DNA of 64,000 nucleotides. Source: Streptomyces sp. GESEQ-4 (lineage in GTDB: Bacteria > Actinomycetota > Actinomycetes > Streptomycetales > Streptomycetaceae). Below, one piece after another: positions 33,912-41,157 of the stretch; the stretch's first letter is position 1, and each line of letters starts with the position of its first letter. The notes beneath the pieces are model-generated. The model worked only from the letters and a program-made list of their open reading frames with translations, did not search any database and was not told the DNA's origin. Both the position numbers and the translations under genes were made by a program. The stretch lies in assembly GCF_017948455.1 (NCBI RefSeq), contig NZ_JAFFSU010000026.1, positions 1-64,000 on the forward strand, in the 5' to 3' direction.

Positions 33912-35459
33912 GTGGAGTGGCTGAGCGCTGAGAACGTCATCGCCGTCGCGACGGCGTCCATCGGCATCGCGGCCTCGGTCGCCATGGTGTGGTACGAGCG
34001 CCACATTCCGCGGCGTAAGCGGATCGGTTACCGCGTCCAGATGGACAACCCGATAGGAGACGACGTCCAGTCGGGCCGCCCGAACGTCCGGCTCGGTTCG
34101 TTCGACGCGCCCAACATGGCCAACGGGACGCTCGTCCTGCTGCGCATCGAGAACGACGGCTCGGAGAGCATCGGCCTCGACGACTACACGAGCCGTGAAC
34201 TCAACGGTCTCACCGTGGAGTTCACCGACCGGACCATCCACGGTGTGTCGGTCACCCAGCCGCAAGGCACCGACCACCTGATGAGCCACTTCACCCCGCA
34301 CTCGGGCTTCGGCTACGACGACGACGGCAACAAGCTGCGCCTCCCGCGCGTCCCGCTCAACCGCGGTGAGTACTTCAAGCTGCTGGTGCTGCTGTCCGGC
34401 GGTGACGTGGGCCGTGAGATCAAGCTCGTCGGCGGCATCCGGGACGGCGTGGTGCGTCCCAACCGCGGCGCGCTGCCGGACGACAAGCCGCCGCTGTTCA
34501 GCCGGGCGGCCCGGGTGATCACCATCGTGCTCACCGCCTCCGTCCTCACCCTCGCCACCATCATCATCGCCCGCGACGACAATCCGCCCCCGCTGGGCTG
34601 CGAGAAGGGCAAGCTCACGGTCACCGGCTCCACCGCCTTCGCGCCCGTGGTGCGGGACCTGGCGAAGGAGTACGAGAAGGACTGCGAGGGCTCCGACATC
34701 GTGGTGGACGCCCGGGGCAGTACGGCGGGTGTCGGCGAACTGGCCGATCTGAAGGGCGAGTCGGCGAAGTCCAGGGCGTCCATGATCGCCTTCTCCGACG
34801 GCCGCAGCACCCGCGCCGACGCCGCACTGGAGGCCGAGTCCGTCGCCCTGTCCGTCTTCACGCTGGTCGCCAACAGCGGCCTCGACCTCCCGCAGGGCCT
34901 GACCCTCACCCAGGTCCGCCGCCTCTACTCCGGGGAGATCGGGCACTGGGACGAGCTCGACCCGTCCCTCCCGCACCGGCGGGTCGTCCTGGTCAGCCGG
35001 GACGCCGACTCCGGTACCCGGCAGGTCTTCCAGGACCGGGTGCTCGACGGGAGGTGGGAGGGCGTGCCCAGCACCTCACTGGACTGCGATCTCGCGGTCG
35101 ACAGGTCCGCCCCGGTGCGCTGCGAGCTCAACTCCACGGAGGACGTGCTGAAGAAGGTCGCCTCGACCCCGGGCGCCATCGGCTTCAGCGAACTCAACCA
35201 GGCGAACGGCGAGAAGGGCGTCAAGCTCGTCGCCCTCAACGGCGACATCGCCGACGTCGACGCCATCGAGAACGACGGCAACCCCTACCCGTACCGCGGC
35301 GTGGAGTACGCCTACACCTACGGCGCCCCGCCCGCCGGCTCCCTCGCCGGGAGCTTCCTCGACTACATCCGGAACAACGGCCAGAACGTCATCCGCAGCC
35401 ACGGCCATGTGCCGTGCTCGACGGAGGCGGGGGGCCAGCTCTGCCGCGACGACGACTGA
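33912..35459 (+). CDS. membrane-anchored PstS-like binding-domain protein
   Basis: A 515-residue protein from GTG 33912. One helix near 10-27, a beta-rich cytosolic region (30-190), a second helix around 205-222 (VITIVLTASVLTLATIIIA), then a substrate-binding-protein domain. The latter has the phosphate-binding signature GSTAFAPVVRDLAKEYEKDC, then VDARGSTAGVGEL and SRDADSGTRQVFQDRVL, as in PstS/SphX-type proteins. There are no transporter genes nearby, so it probably senses rather than imports. It follows the Ser/Thr kinase on the same strand with a 147-base gap. Confidence 0.8.
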   Translation: MEWLSAENVIAVATASIGIAASVAMVWYERHIPRRKRIGYRVQMDNPIGDDVQSGRPNVRLGSFDAPNMANGTLVLLRIENDGSESIGLDDYTSRELNGLTVEFTDRTIHGVSVTQPQGTDHLMSHFTPHSGFGYDDDGNKLRLPRVPLNRGEYFKLLVLLSGGDVGREIKLVGGIRDGVVRPNRGALPDDKPPLFSRAARVITIVLTASVLTLATIIIARDDNPPPLGCEKGKLTVTGSTAFAPVVRDLAKEYEKDCEGSDIVVDARGSTAGVGELADLKGESAKSRASMIAFSDGRSTRADAALEAESVALSVFTLVANSGLDLPQGLTLTQVRRLYSGEIGHWDELDPSLPHRRVVLVSRDADSGTRQVFQDRVLDGRWEGVPSTSLDCDLAVDRSAPVRCELNSTEDVLKKVASTPGAIGFSELNQANGEKGVKLVALNGDIADVDAIENDGNPYPYRGVEYAYTYGAPPAGSLAGSFLDYIRNNGQNVIRSHGHVPCSTEAGGQLCRDDD

Positions 35460-35558
35460 AGCGCTCTCAACTCCACGTATCGCAGGACCCCTTGCGCTGA
35501 TCTTGACGCGTCCACAACCATGGGTGACGGTTCGTTCGAATCGGCCACGGGAGACGAC

Positions 35559-36962
35559 ATGCGCCCCAGCCCCTCCAGAAGAACGGTCCTCACCGCTACG
35601 GCGGCGAGCGCGGCGGTGGTGGGGACGGGGGCCGGAGCGGACGCGGCGACGACAGGGGAAGAGCGCGGCCCGGCGACGGCCCAGCGCCCGAGCCGCGAAC
35701 TGCGTGCCCTGCTACGGGAGATATCCGAGTCCCGCATCGAGGCGACGGTCCGCAAACTGGTGTCCTTCGGCACCCGCCACACCCTCTCCACCCAGGACGA
35801 CCCGAATCGCGGCATCGGCGCCGCCCGGGACTGGATCGCGGCTCAGCTGCGCACGTACGCCGAGACGTCGGGCGGCCGTATGACCGTGGAGCTGCAGTCG
35901 TACGTCCAGGAACCGGCATCCCGCATCCCGGTCGCGACCCGCATCACCAACGTGGTGGCGACGCTGCGCGGCTCGGTGACGCCGGAGCGCGTGTACGTCG
36001 TCTCCGGCCACTACGACTCCCGCGTCACGGACGTCATGGACGCCACCTCGGACTCGCCGGGCGCGGACGACGACGCGTCGGGTGTCGCGGTGGCGATGGA
36101 ACTGGCCCGGGTGATGGCGAAGCGCAGGCCCGCCGCGACGATCGCGTTCGCCGCGGTGGCGGGGGAGGAGCAGGGGCTGTACGGGGCGGCGCACATGGCG
36201 CAGCGGTACCGGGCGGCCGGGACGGATGTGCAGGGCATGTTCACCAACGACATCGTCGGCAGCCCCAAGGCGGACGACGGCACGGTGGACCCGTACACCA
36301 TCCGCCTCTTCGCGGAGGGCGTGCCGTCCTCGGAGACGCCGGAACAGGCGGCGACACGGCGCTCGGTGGGCGGCGAGAACGACTCCGCGACCCGTCAGCT
36401 GGCCCGCTTCGTGCGGGACGTGGCGCAGAACGACGCGACGGGCATGCGGGTCCGCGTCATCTACCGCCGGGACCGCTACCGCCGCGGCGGCGACCACATC
36501 CCCTTCCTCGAACGCGCCTATCCCGCCGCCCGCTTCACCGAACCGACCGAGGACTACGCCCATCAGCACCAGGACGTACGCATCGACGAAACAGGCAAGC
36601 AGTACGGCGACCTGCCCGAGTTCTGCGACTTCCCCTTCATCACGAGGGTGGCCAAGGTGAACGCGGCGACCCTCTGGACCCTGGCCCAGGCCCCGGGCAC
36701 CCCCCGAGACGCCAAGATCATCACCTCCACCCTGACCAACTCGACCGAGCTTGTGTGGACGAAGGGCCCAGAACCCGACCTCGCCGGCTACGAGATCGTC
36801 TGGCGCGAGACGACCTCCCCGGAGTGGACCCACGTGATCCCGGTCGGCGACGTGACGACCTACGAGGTCGACCTGTCGAAGGACAACGTGTTCTTCGGGG
36901 TGAGAGCGGTGAACAGAGCGGGGCTCCGGAGCCCGGTGGCATTCCCGGCCCCGCAGGCCTAG
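35559..36962 (+). CDS. Tat-exported M28 family zinc peptidase
   Basis: A 467-residue peptidase from ATG 35559 (GGGAG site). The N-terminus SRRTVLTATAASAAVVGTGA is a twin-arginine signal, cleaved probably near ADAA. The M28 core has zinc ligands in SGHYDSR, GADDDASG (bridging Asp), AGEEQG (catalytic Glu pair) and NDIVGS, with a later HQHQD segment as a likely last ligand. A fibronectin-III-like domain occupies the last 90 residues. It should be an extracellular aminopeptidase. It is not coupled to the previous gene. Confidence 0.9.
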   Translation: MRPSPSRRTVLTATAASAAVVGTGAGADAATTGEERGPATAQRPSRELRALLREISESRIEATVRKLVSFGTRHTLSTQDDPNRGIGAARDWIAAQLRTYAETSGGRMTVELQSYVQEPASRIPVATRITNVVATLRGSVTPERVYVVSGHYDSRVTDVMDATSDSPGADDDASGVAVAMELARVMAKRRPAATIAFAAVAGEEQGLYGAAHMAQRYRAAGTDVQGMFTNDIVGSPKADDGTVDPYTIRLFAEGVPSSETPEQAATRRSVGGENDSATRQLARFVRDVAQNDATGMRVRVIYRRDRYRRGGDHIPFLERAYPAARFTEPTEDYAHQHQDVRIDETGKQYGDLPEFCDFPFITRVAKVNAATLWTLAQAPGTPRDAKIITSTLTNSTELVWTKGPEPDLAGYEIVWRETTSPEWTHVIPVGDVTTYEVDLSKDNVFFGVRAVNRAGLRSPVAFPAPQA

Positions 36963-36970
36963 CCGCTCAG

Positions 36971-37113
36971 CTGCGGGCATGCGTGCCGCGAGGGCGGCGC
37001 CCACCCAGCAGGCGGCGGCCACCGTCCCGCCCAAGCTGCGGGCATGCGTGCCGCCTGGGGCGGCACGGGTGGGCGCAGGCGGCACCCCGTCAGCGCCGGG
37101 CTGCGCGACCCAC
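36971..37113 (+). repeat. dispersed repeat B, one truncated and one full copy in tandem
   Basis: The first copy (36971-37035) starts CTGCGGGCATGCGTGCCGC but is then rearranged. The second (37036-37113) is full length and matches 28459-28532 with few changes. The pair fills the gap between the peptidase and the SLATT gene. Confidence 0.75.
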
Positions 37114-37136
37114 CCCACCCCAGCCCCAATCCCGGG

Positions 37137-37889
37137 TCACCTTGGCTCCGGCGGCCGCTGCCGAGGCATGTTCGGCCGCGCACCACCAGCCCCCGGCGAC
37201 ATAGGAAACCGCCCCTGCACCACAGCCCCCTCCCCCCGCGTCCCTCCAGCAACAGCCGACTGAATCCCCATCGGCGCGGACCCCGTCCGGAACTCCACCA
37301 TCCAGTCCGCCGTCTCCGCCCGCACCAACTCCGTCACGTCCTCGGAGAACCTCCGCAGCACCCCCAGACACCGCTCCGCAGCCTCACTCGCCGTCCCCTC
37401 CGCAGGACCCAGCACCTCCCGCACACTCTCCGAGGCCCAGTCGAACTGCAGCACCTGAAGCCGCCGCTGCACAGCCTGCGCGGTCGCGACGTCCCTTATC
37501 CACCCGGACGTCACCCCGAAGCACCGGTCGACCGCCACACACGCCGCCCCGAGCAACAGCGCCAGATACCCCCACGCGGCCGCCCCGACCAGCACCCCCG
37601 TCAGATCCAGCAACGGCAGCGCACCCCCCGCCCCCGCCCCCCCCGCCGCCCCCGCCCCCCGCCCCCCCCCCCCCCGCCGCTTCCACACCCGGTCGGCGAG
37701 ATACCAGGACGCGGTGTCCAGCGCCCCGCGCTCCACCCACCGGTACAGCTCGTTCAGCCGCTCCGCCGGCTCCGCCCAGTCCCCGAGCGGAAACGTCCGC
37801 CCGGCCAGATCGCCCGGCCGCAGCCCGGCGGCCTCCTTGCCGCGCCCGTCCTGAGGCCGACCCTCGGGCTGCATCTCCGGCTGACCCAC
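37137..37889 (-). CDS. SLATT domain membrane protein containing a 14-C tract
   Basis: A 250-residue protein from GTG 37889 with GGGAG ribosome site. The central region fits a SLATT domain: amphipathic WAEPAERLNELYRWVERGAL, DTASWYLADRV, then a hydrophobic hairpin (LPLLDLTGVLVGAAAWGYLA with LALLLGAACVAV) and a downstream helix with RRLQVLQFDWASESVREVLG. Between them a Gly/Ala/Arg segment (about 72-90) is encoded by C-rich DNA with a run of 14 C. SLATT proteins are thought to be pore-forming effectors in nucleotide-signalling defence; here no partner gene is adjacent. It is divergent from ybaB. Confidence 0.75.
   Translation of the reverse strand: MGQPEMQPEGRPQDGRGKEAAGLRPGDLAGRTFPLGDWAEPAERLNELYRWVERGALDTASWYLADRVWKRRGGGGRGAGAAGGAGAGGALPLLDLTGVLVGAAAWGYLALLLGAACVAVDRCFGVTSGWIRDVATAQAVQRRLQVLQFDWASESVREVLGPAEGTASEAAERCLGVLRRFSEDVTELVRAETADWMVEFRTGSAPMGIQSAVAGGTRGEGAVVQGRFPMSPGAGGARPNMPRQRPPEPR
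37662..37675. repeat. 14-base C homopolymer within the SLATT gene
   Basis: A run of 14 C lies inside a longer C-rich stretch (37620-37675). On the coding strand it is a poly-G run encoding Gly. A gain or loss of one base would shift the frame before both membrane helices. Confidence 0.9.
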
Positions 37890-38159
37890 CCGGCACTCCC
37901 TACTGATCACGGTGCGTGACGCCTGCCTGGCGCTCACGTGAGACCTGATGCTGACGCGCCGCATCCTTCCTACCGCCCAATGGGTGGCGAAGACCCGGTT
38001 TTCGTCTCTTTTCCGCCCGGAAGTGGGCCTTGATCAGGTATAGGACTCACGACCGCCTCACTCGAAAGAGTGCTGGGGCGACGGCTGCGCGGACCACGTA
38101 GGCTCGTGCCGAGCGGGAAAAACGAGCGGGAGAAACCCGTACCCGAAGAGGAGCTGATC

Positions 38160-38504
38160 GTGATCCCCGGTGGTGGCCAGCCCAATATGCAGCAGCTGCT
38201 GCAGCAGGCCCAGAAGATGCAGCAGGACCTGGCGCAGGCGCAGGAAGAACTGGCGCAGACGGAGGTCGACGGCCAGGCCGGCGGCGGCCTGGTGACGGCC
38301 ACTGTCACCGGCGCCGGTGAGCTGCGCGCCCTCAAGATCGACCCGAAGGCGGTGGACCCCGAAGACACCGAGACGCTCGCCGACCTGGTCATCGCGGCCG
38401 TCCACGCGGCCAACGAGAACGCGCAGACGCTCCAGCAGCAGAAGCTGGGTCCGCTGGCGCAGGGTCTGGGCGGCGGCAGCGGTATCCCCGGCCTGCCGTT
38501 CTGA
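38160..38504 (+). CDS. ybaB: YbaB/EbfC family nucleoid-associated protein
   Basis: A 114-residue DNA-binding protein from GTG 38160 (GAGGAG site). The Gln-rich N-terminal helix QQLLQQAQKMQQDLAQAQEE, then GQAGGGLVTATVTGAGELR and ALKIDPKAVDPEDTETLADL are characteristic. The C-terminus is Gly-rich. It sits immediately before recR, an order conserved across most bacteria, and the pair likely acts at stalled forks or in chromosome organisation. Confidence 0.95.
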   Translation: MIPGGGQPNMQQLLQQAQKMQQDLAQAQEELAQTEVDGQAGGGLVTATVTGAGELRALKIDPKAVDPEDTETLADLVIAAVHAANENAQTLQQQKLGPLAQGLGGGSGIPGLPF

Positions 38505-38594
38505 CACCTGTTCTGTGACCGGCCCTGTCTTACTGCGGCGGGCGTCCGGCAACTACCGTACGAAACGAGAGAACACCAGGAAGGCGGGCAGTCC

Positions 38595-39194
38595 GTGTAC
38601 GAAGGCGTGGTCCAGGACCTCATCGACGAACTGGGGCGGCTCCCCGGCGTCGGTCCCAAGAGCGCGCAGCGGATCGCCTTCCACATCCTCCAGGCCGAAC
38701 CGACCGATGTCCGGCGCCTTGCGCAGGCCCTCATGGAGGTCAAGGCCAAGGTCCGCTTCTGCGCGATCTGCGGGAACGTCGCGCAGGAGGAGAACTGCAA
38801 CATCTGCCGCGACACCCGCCGCGACCCCGCCGTCATCTGCGTGGTCGAGGAGCCGAAGGACGTCGTCGCGATCGAGCGCACGCGCGAGTTCCGCGGCCGC
38901 TACCACGTCCTCGGCGGCGCGATCAGCCCGATCGAGGGTGTCGGTCCGGACGACCTGCGTATACGAGAACTTCTCGCGCGGTTGGCCGACGGGTCGGTGA
39001 CGGAACTGATCCTGGCCACGGACCCGAATCTGGAAGGCGAGGCCACGGCCACGTACCTCGCCCGCATGATCAAGCCCATGGGCCTCAAGGTCACCCGCCT
39101 GGCCAGCGGCCTCCCGGTGGGTGGCGACCTGGAATACGCGGACGAGGTGACCCTCGGCCGCGCCTTCGAGGGGAGACGACTCCTAGATGTCTGA
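38595..39194 (+). CDS. recR: recombination mediator protein RecR
   Basis: A 199-residue RecR of standard length, starting with GTG 38595. Residues 10-50 form the helix-hairpin-helix (LGRLPGVGPKSAQRIAFHIL), the zinc finger is CAICGNVAQEENCNICRD (about 57-74), and the TOPRIM domain has VVEEPKDVVAIE, HVLGGAISPIEGVGPDDL and LATDPNLEGEATA. With RecF and RecO it loads RecA on gapped DNA. It overlaps the DUF5063 gene by 8 bases. Confidence 0.98.
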   Translation: MYEGVVQDLIDELGRLPGVGPKSAQRIAFHILQAEPTDVRRLAQALMEVKAKVRFCAICGNVAQEENCNICRDTRRDPAVICVVEEPKDVVAIERTREFRGRYHVLGGAISPIEGVGPDDLRIRELLARLADGSVTELILATDPNLEGEATATYLARMIKPMGLKVTRLASGLPVGGDLEYADEVTLGRAFEGRRLLDV

Positions 39195-39870
39195 CGCCAC
39201 GCTGCACGCGACCACACAGGACCCGGACGACTTCGCGGTCCAGATCGCGGACCAGGTAGAGAGCTTCCTCGTTGCGGTCACCGAGGTGGCGAAGGGCGAC
39301 GAGCCGGAATCGGCGATCCCCTTCCTCCTGCTGGAGGTCTCCCAGCTGCTGCTCGCCGGGGGCCGCCTCGGCGCGCACGAGGACCTGGTGCCCGAGGATC
39401 GCTACGAGCCCGACCCCGGCCCCGAGCCGGACGTGGACGACCTTCGCGAGAACCTCGCCCGGCTTCTCGAACCGGTCGACGTCTACTCGGAGGTCTTCGA
39501 CCCGTACGAGCCCCGCAAGGCGCCGGTGCCCGCGCGTATCTCCGACGACCTCACCGACGTCATCACCGACCTCCGCCACGGCATGGCCCACTACCGCGCG
39601 GGCCGCACCACCGAGGCCATGTGGTGGTGGCAGTTCTCCTACTTCTCCAACTGGGGCGCCACGGCTTCGGCGACCCTGCGGGCCCTGCAGTCCGTCCTGG
39701 CACACGTGCGCTTGAACCAGCCCCTCGAGGAACTCGACGGCCTCGACACGGACCAGGCCATGGGCGACGAAACGCTCGAGTTCGAGGCCGGGAAGGTCAT
39801 GGCGGAGGAGATCGCGGGCCCGCTGGGCCTGAGTTCGACCAAGGCCAAGTCCGAGTCGAACTCCCAGTAG
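39187..39870 (+). CDS. DUF5063 domain protein of the recR operon
   Basis: A 227-residue acidic cytosolic protein with ATG overlapping the recR stop. It is mostly helical, with a conserved LEVSQLLLAGGRLGAHEDLV and WWWQFSYFSNWGATASATLR region that I associate with DUF5063 proteins. The tight coupling to recR hints at a role in recombination or DNA repair, but there is no direct functional evidence. Confidence 0.85.
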   Translation: MSDATLHATTQDPDDFAVQIADQVESFLVAVTEVAKGDEPESAIPFLLLEVSQLLLAGGRLGAHEDLVPEDRYEPDPGPEPDVDDLRENLARLLEPVDVYSEVFDPYEPRKAPVPARISDDLTDVITDLRHGMAHYRAGRTTEAMWWWQFSYFSNWGATASATLRALQSVLAHVRLNQPLEELDGLDTDQAMGDETLEFEAGKVMAEEIAGPLGLSSTKAKSESNSQ

Positions 39871-39881
39871 CGGGCCTCACC

Positions 39882-40730
39882 TCACTGCTGGGCGGGGATG
39901 CGTACGGCGGCACCGGTGACGCCGATGCCGCTGCCGGGGGCGTCCGGCACCGACACCCAGATCGTGCTCGGCCGCCCCATGTCCACACCCTGGTGGATCG
40001 TCAAGGCGGCCGGTACGGCGATGAGTTGCAGCTCCCTGAGATACCCGCCGAACGCGGCAGCGGCCGCCCCGGTGGCGGGGTCCTCGACGACACCGCCCGG
40101 CGGGAAGGGATTGCGGGCGTGGAACACCGTGGGCGACTCGCGCCAGACCAGGTCCACGGTGGTCCAGTCCTTCCGGCGCATGAGCGCGCCGAGCGCGGAC
40201 ATGTCGTAGTCCAGCTCGGCCAGCCGGCTCCGGGCACCGGCCGCGATCACCGGATGCCAGGCCCCGGCATAGGCCACCCGCGGCGGCAGCGCCGGATCGA
40301 GATCCTCGGCCGACCAGCGCAGGGCGTCGAGCAGTTCGGCCCGATCGGCGTCGGACAAGTCCGCCGTACGAGGCGCAACACTGGTCAGCGAGGCGACGAC
40401 AGAACCGGCTTCCCCCCGTTCCGCCGTGACAGGCACCGCCCCCGCCTTGGTGCGCAACACCAAGGACCCCGGCCCATGCCGCTCCGCATACGCGACCGCC
40501 GTCGCGATCGTCGCATGCCCGCAGAACGGCACCTCGGCGAGCGGACTGAAGTACCGCACATCCAGCCCACCATCGCCGTCCGGCACCACGAACGCCGTCT
40601 CCGAATACCCCACTTCAGCCGCCACCGCCAGCATCGTCGCGTCGTCGACCCCGGTGGCATCGAGGACGACACCGGCGGGGTTGCCGCCGGTCGGGTCGGT
40701 GGTGAACGCGGTATAACGCAAGATCTCCAT
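39882..40730 (-). CDS. PhzF family epimerase/isomerase-like protein
   Basis: A 282-residue protein from ATG 40730, with the two-lobed diaminopimelate-epimerase-like PhzF fold. Landmarks are YTAFTTDPTGGNPAGVVLDA, the acidic catalytic position in GYSETAFVV, the FCGHATIATA loop and EDPATGAAAAAFGGYL. PhzF enzymes isomerise small acids, but most relatives like this one have unknown substrates. It converges on the DUF5063 gene and diverges from the Trypco2 gene, marking the left edge of the conflict-system locus. Confidence 0.88.
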   Translation of the reverse strand: MEILRYTAFTTDPTGGNPAGVVLDATGVDDATMLAVAAEVGYSETAFVVPDGDGGLDVRYFSPLAEVPFCGHATIATAVAYAERHGPGSLVLRTKAGAVPVTAERGEAGSVVASLTSVAPRTADLSDADRAELLDALRWSAEDLDPALPPRVAYAGAWHPVIAAGARSRLAELDYDMSALGALMRRKDWTTVDLVWRESPTVFHARNPFPPGGVVEDPATGAAAAAFGGYLRELQLIAVPAALTIHQGVDMGRPSTIWVSVPDAPGSGIGVTGAAVRIPAQQ

Positions 40731-40821
40731 TTGGCCGACCGTAACGAGACGCGCTACCGAAGGCCACCCCCGAGTACGCTGCGGCACGACGTGTGTGCAG
40801 GGATGAGGGGGTGCGTGCCCG

Positions 40822-41133
40822 GTGGCGGACGAGGCATGGGTGGGGCTGGCCGAGGCGATCGGAGCGATCCGGGCGGAGCTTCAGCAGGCGATGCGGGACG
40901 GAGCGGGACAGGAGATCCAGTTCCGGACGGGTGCGGTCGAGGTCGAGTTCTCCGTGGACGTGAGGAAGGACGGAGAGGCGCGGGCGAAAGTGCTGGTGCT
41001 GCCGTTCAGTGCCGAGGCGAAGGCCGCCCGGTCCAAGGGCACGACGAACCGCGTGACGATCACGCTCCAGCCGGTCGACGCCGAGGGCACGGATCTGCGT
41101 ATCACGGATGAGTCCGGCGAACGTCCCAAGTAA
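40822..41133 (+). CDS. Trypco2 (trypsin-co-occurring domain 2) protein
   Basis: A 103-residue single-domain protein from GTG 40822. The helical start GLAEAIGAIRAELQQAMRDG, the strand IQFRTGAVEVEFSVDV and the closing NRVTITLQPVD match what I know of the Trypco2 effector-associated domain, which occurs beside or fused to trypsin-like protease conflict proteins. It is 24 bases before the trypsin-NB-ARC-TPR gene and surely cotranscribed. In the model for such systems the two Trypco/EAD modules bind each other and hold or recruit the protease. No signal peptide is present, so it acts in the cytosol. Confidence 0.8.
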   Translation: MADEAWVGLAEAIGAIRAELQQAMRDGAGQEIQFRTGAVEVEFSVDVRKDGEARAKVLVLPFSAEAKAARSKGTTNRVTITLQPVDAEGTDLRITDESGERPK

Positions 41134-41157
41134 CTGGGAGCACGGGGGTGTTGGCCT

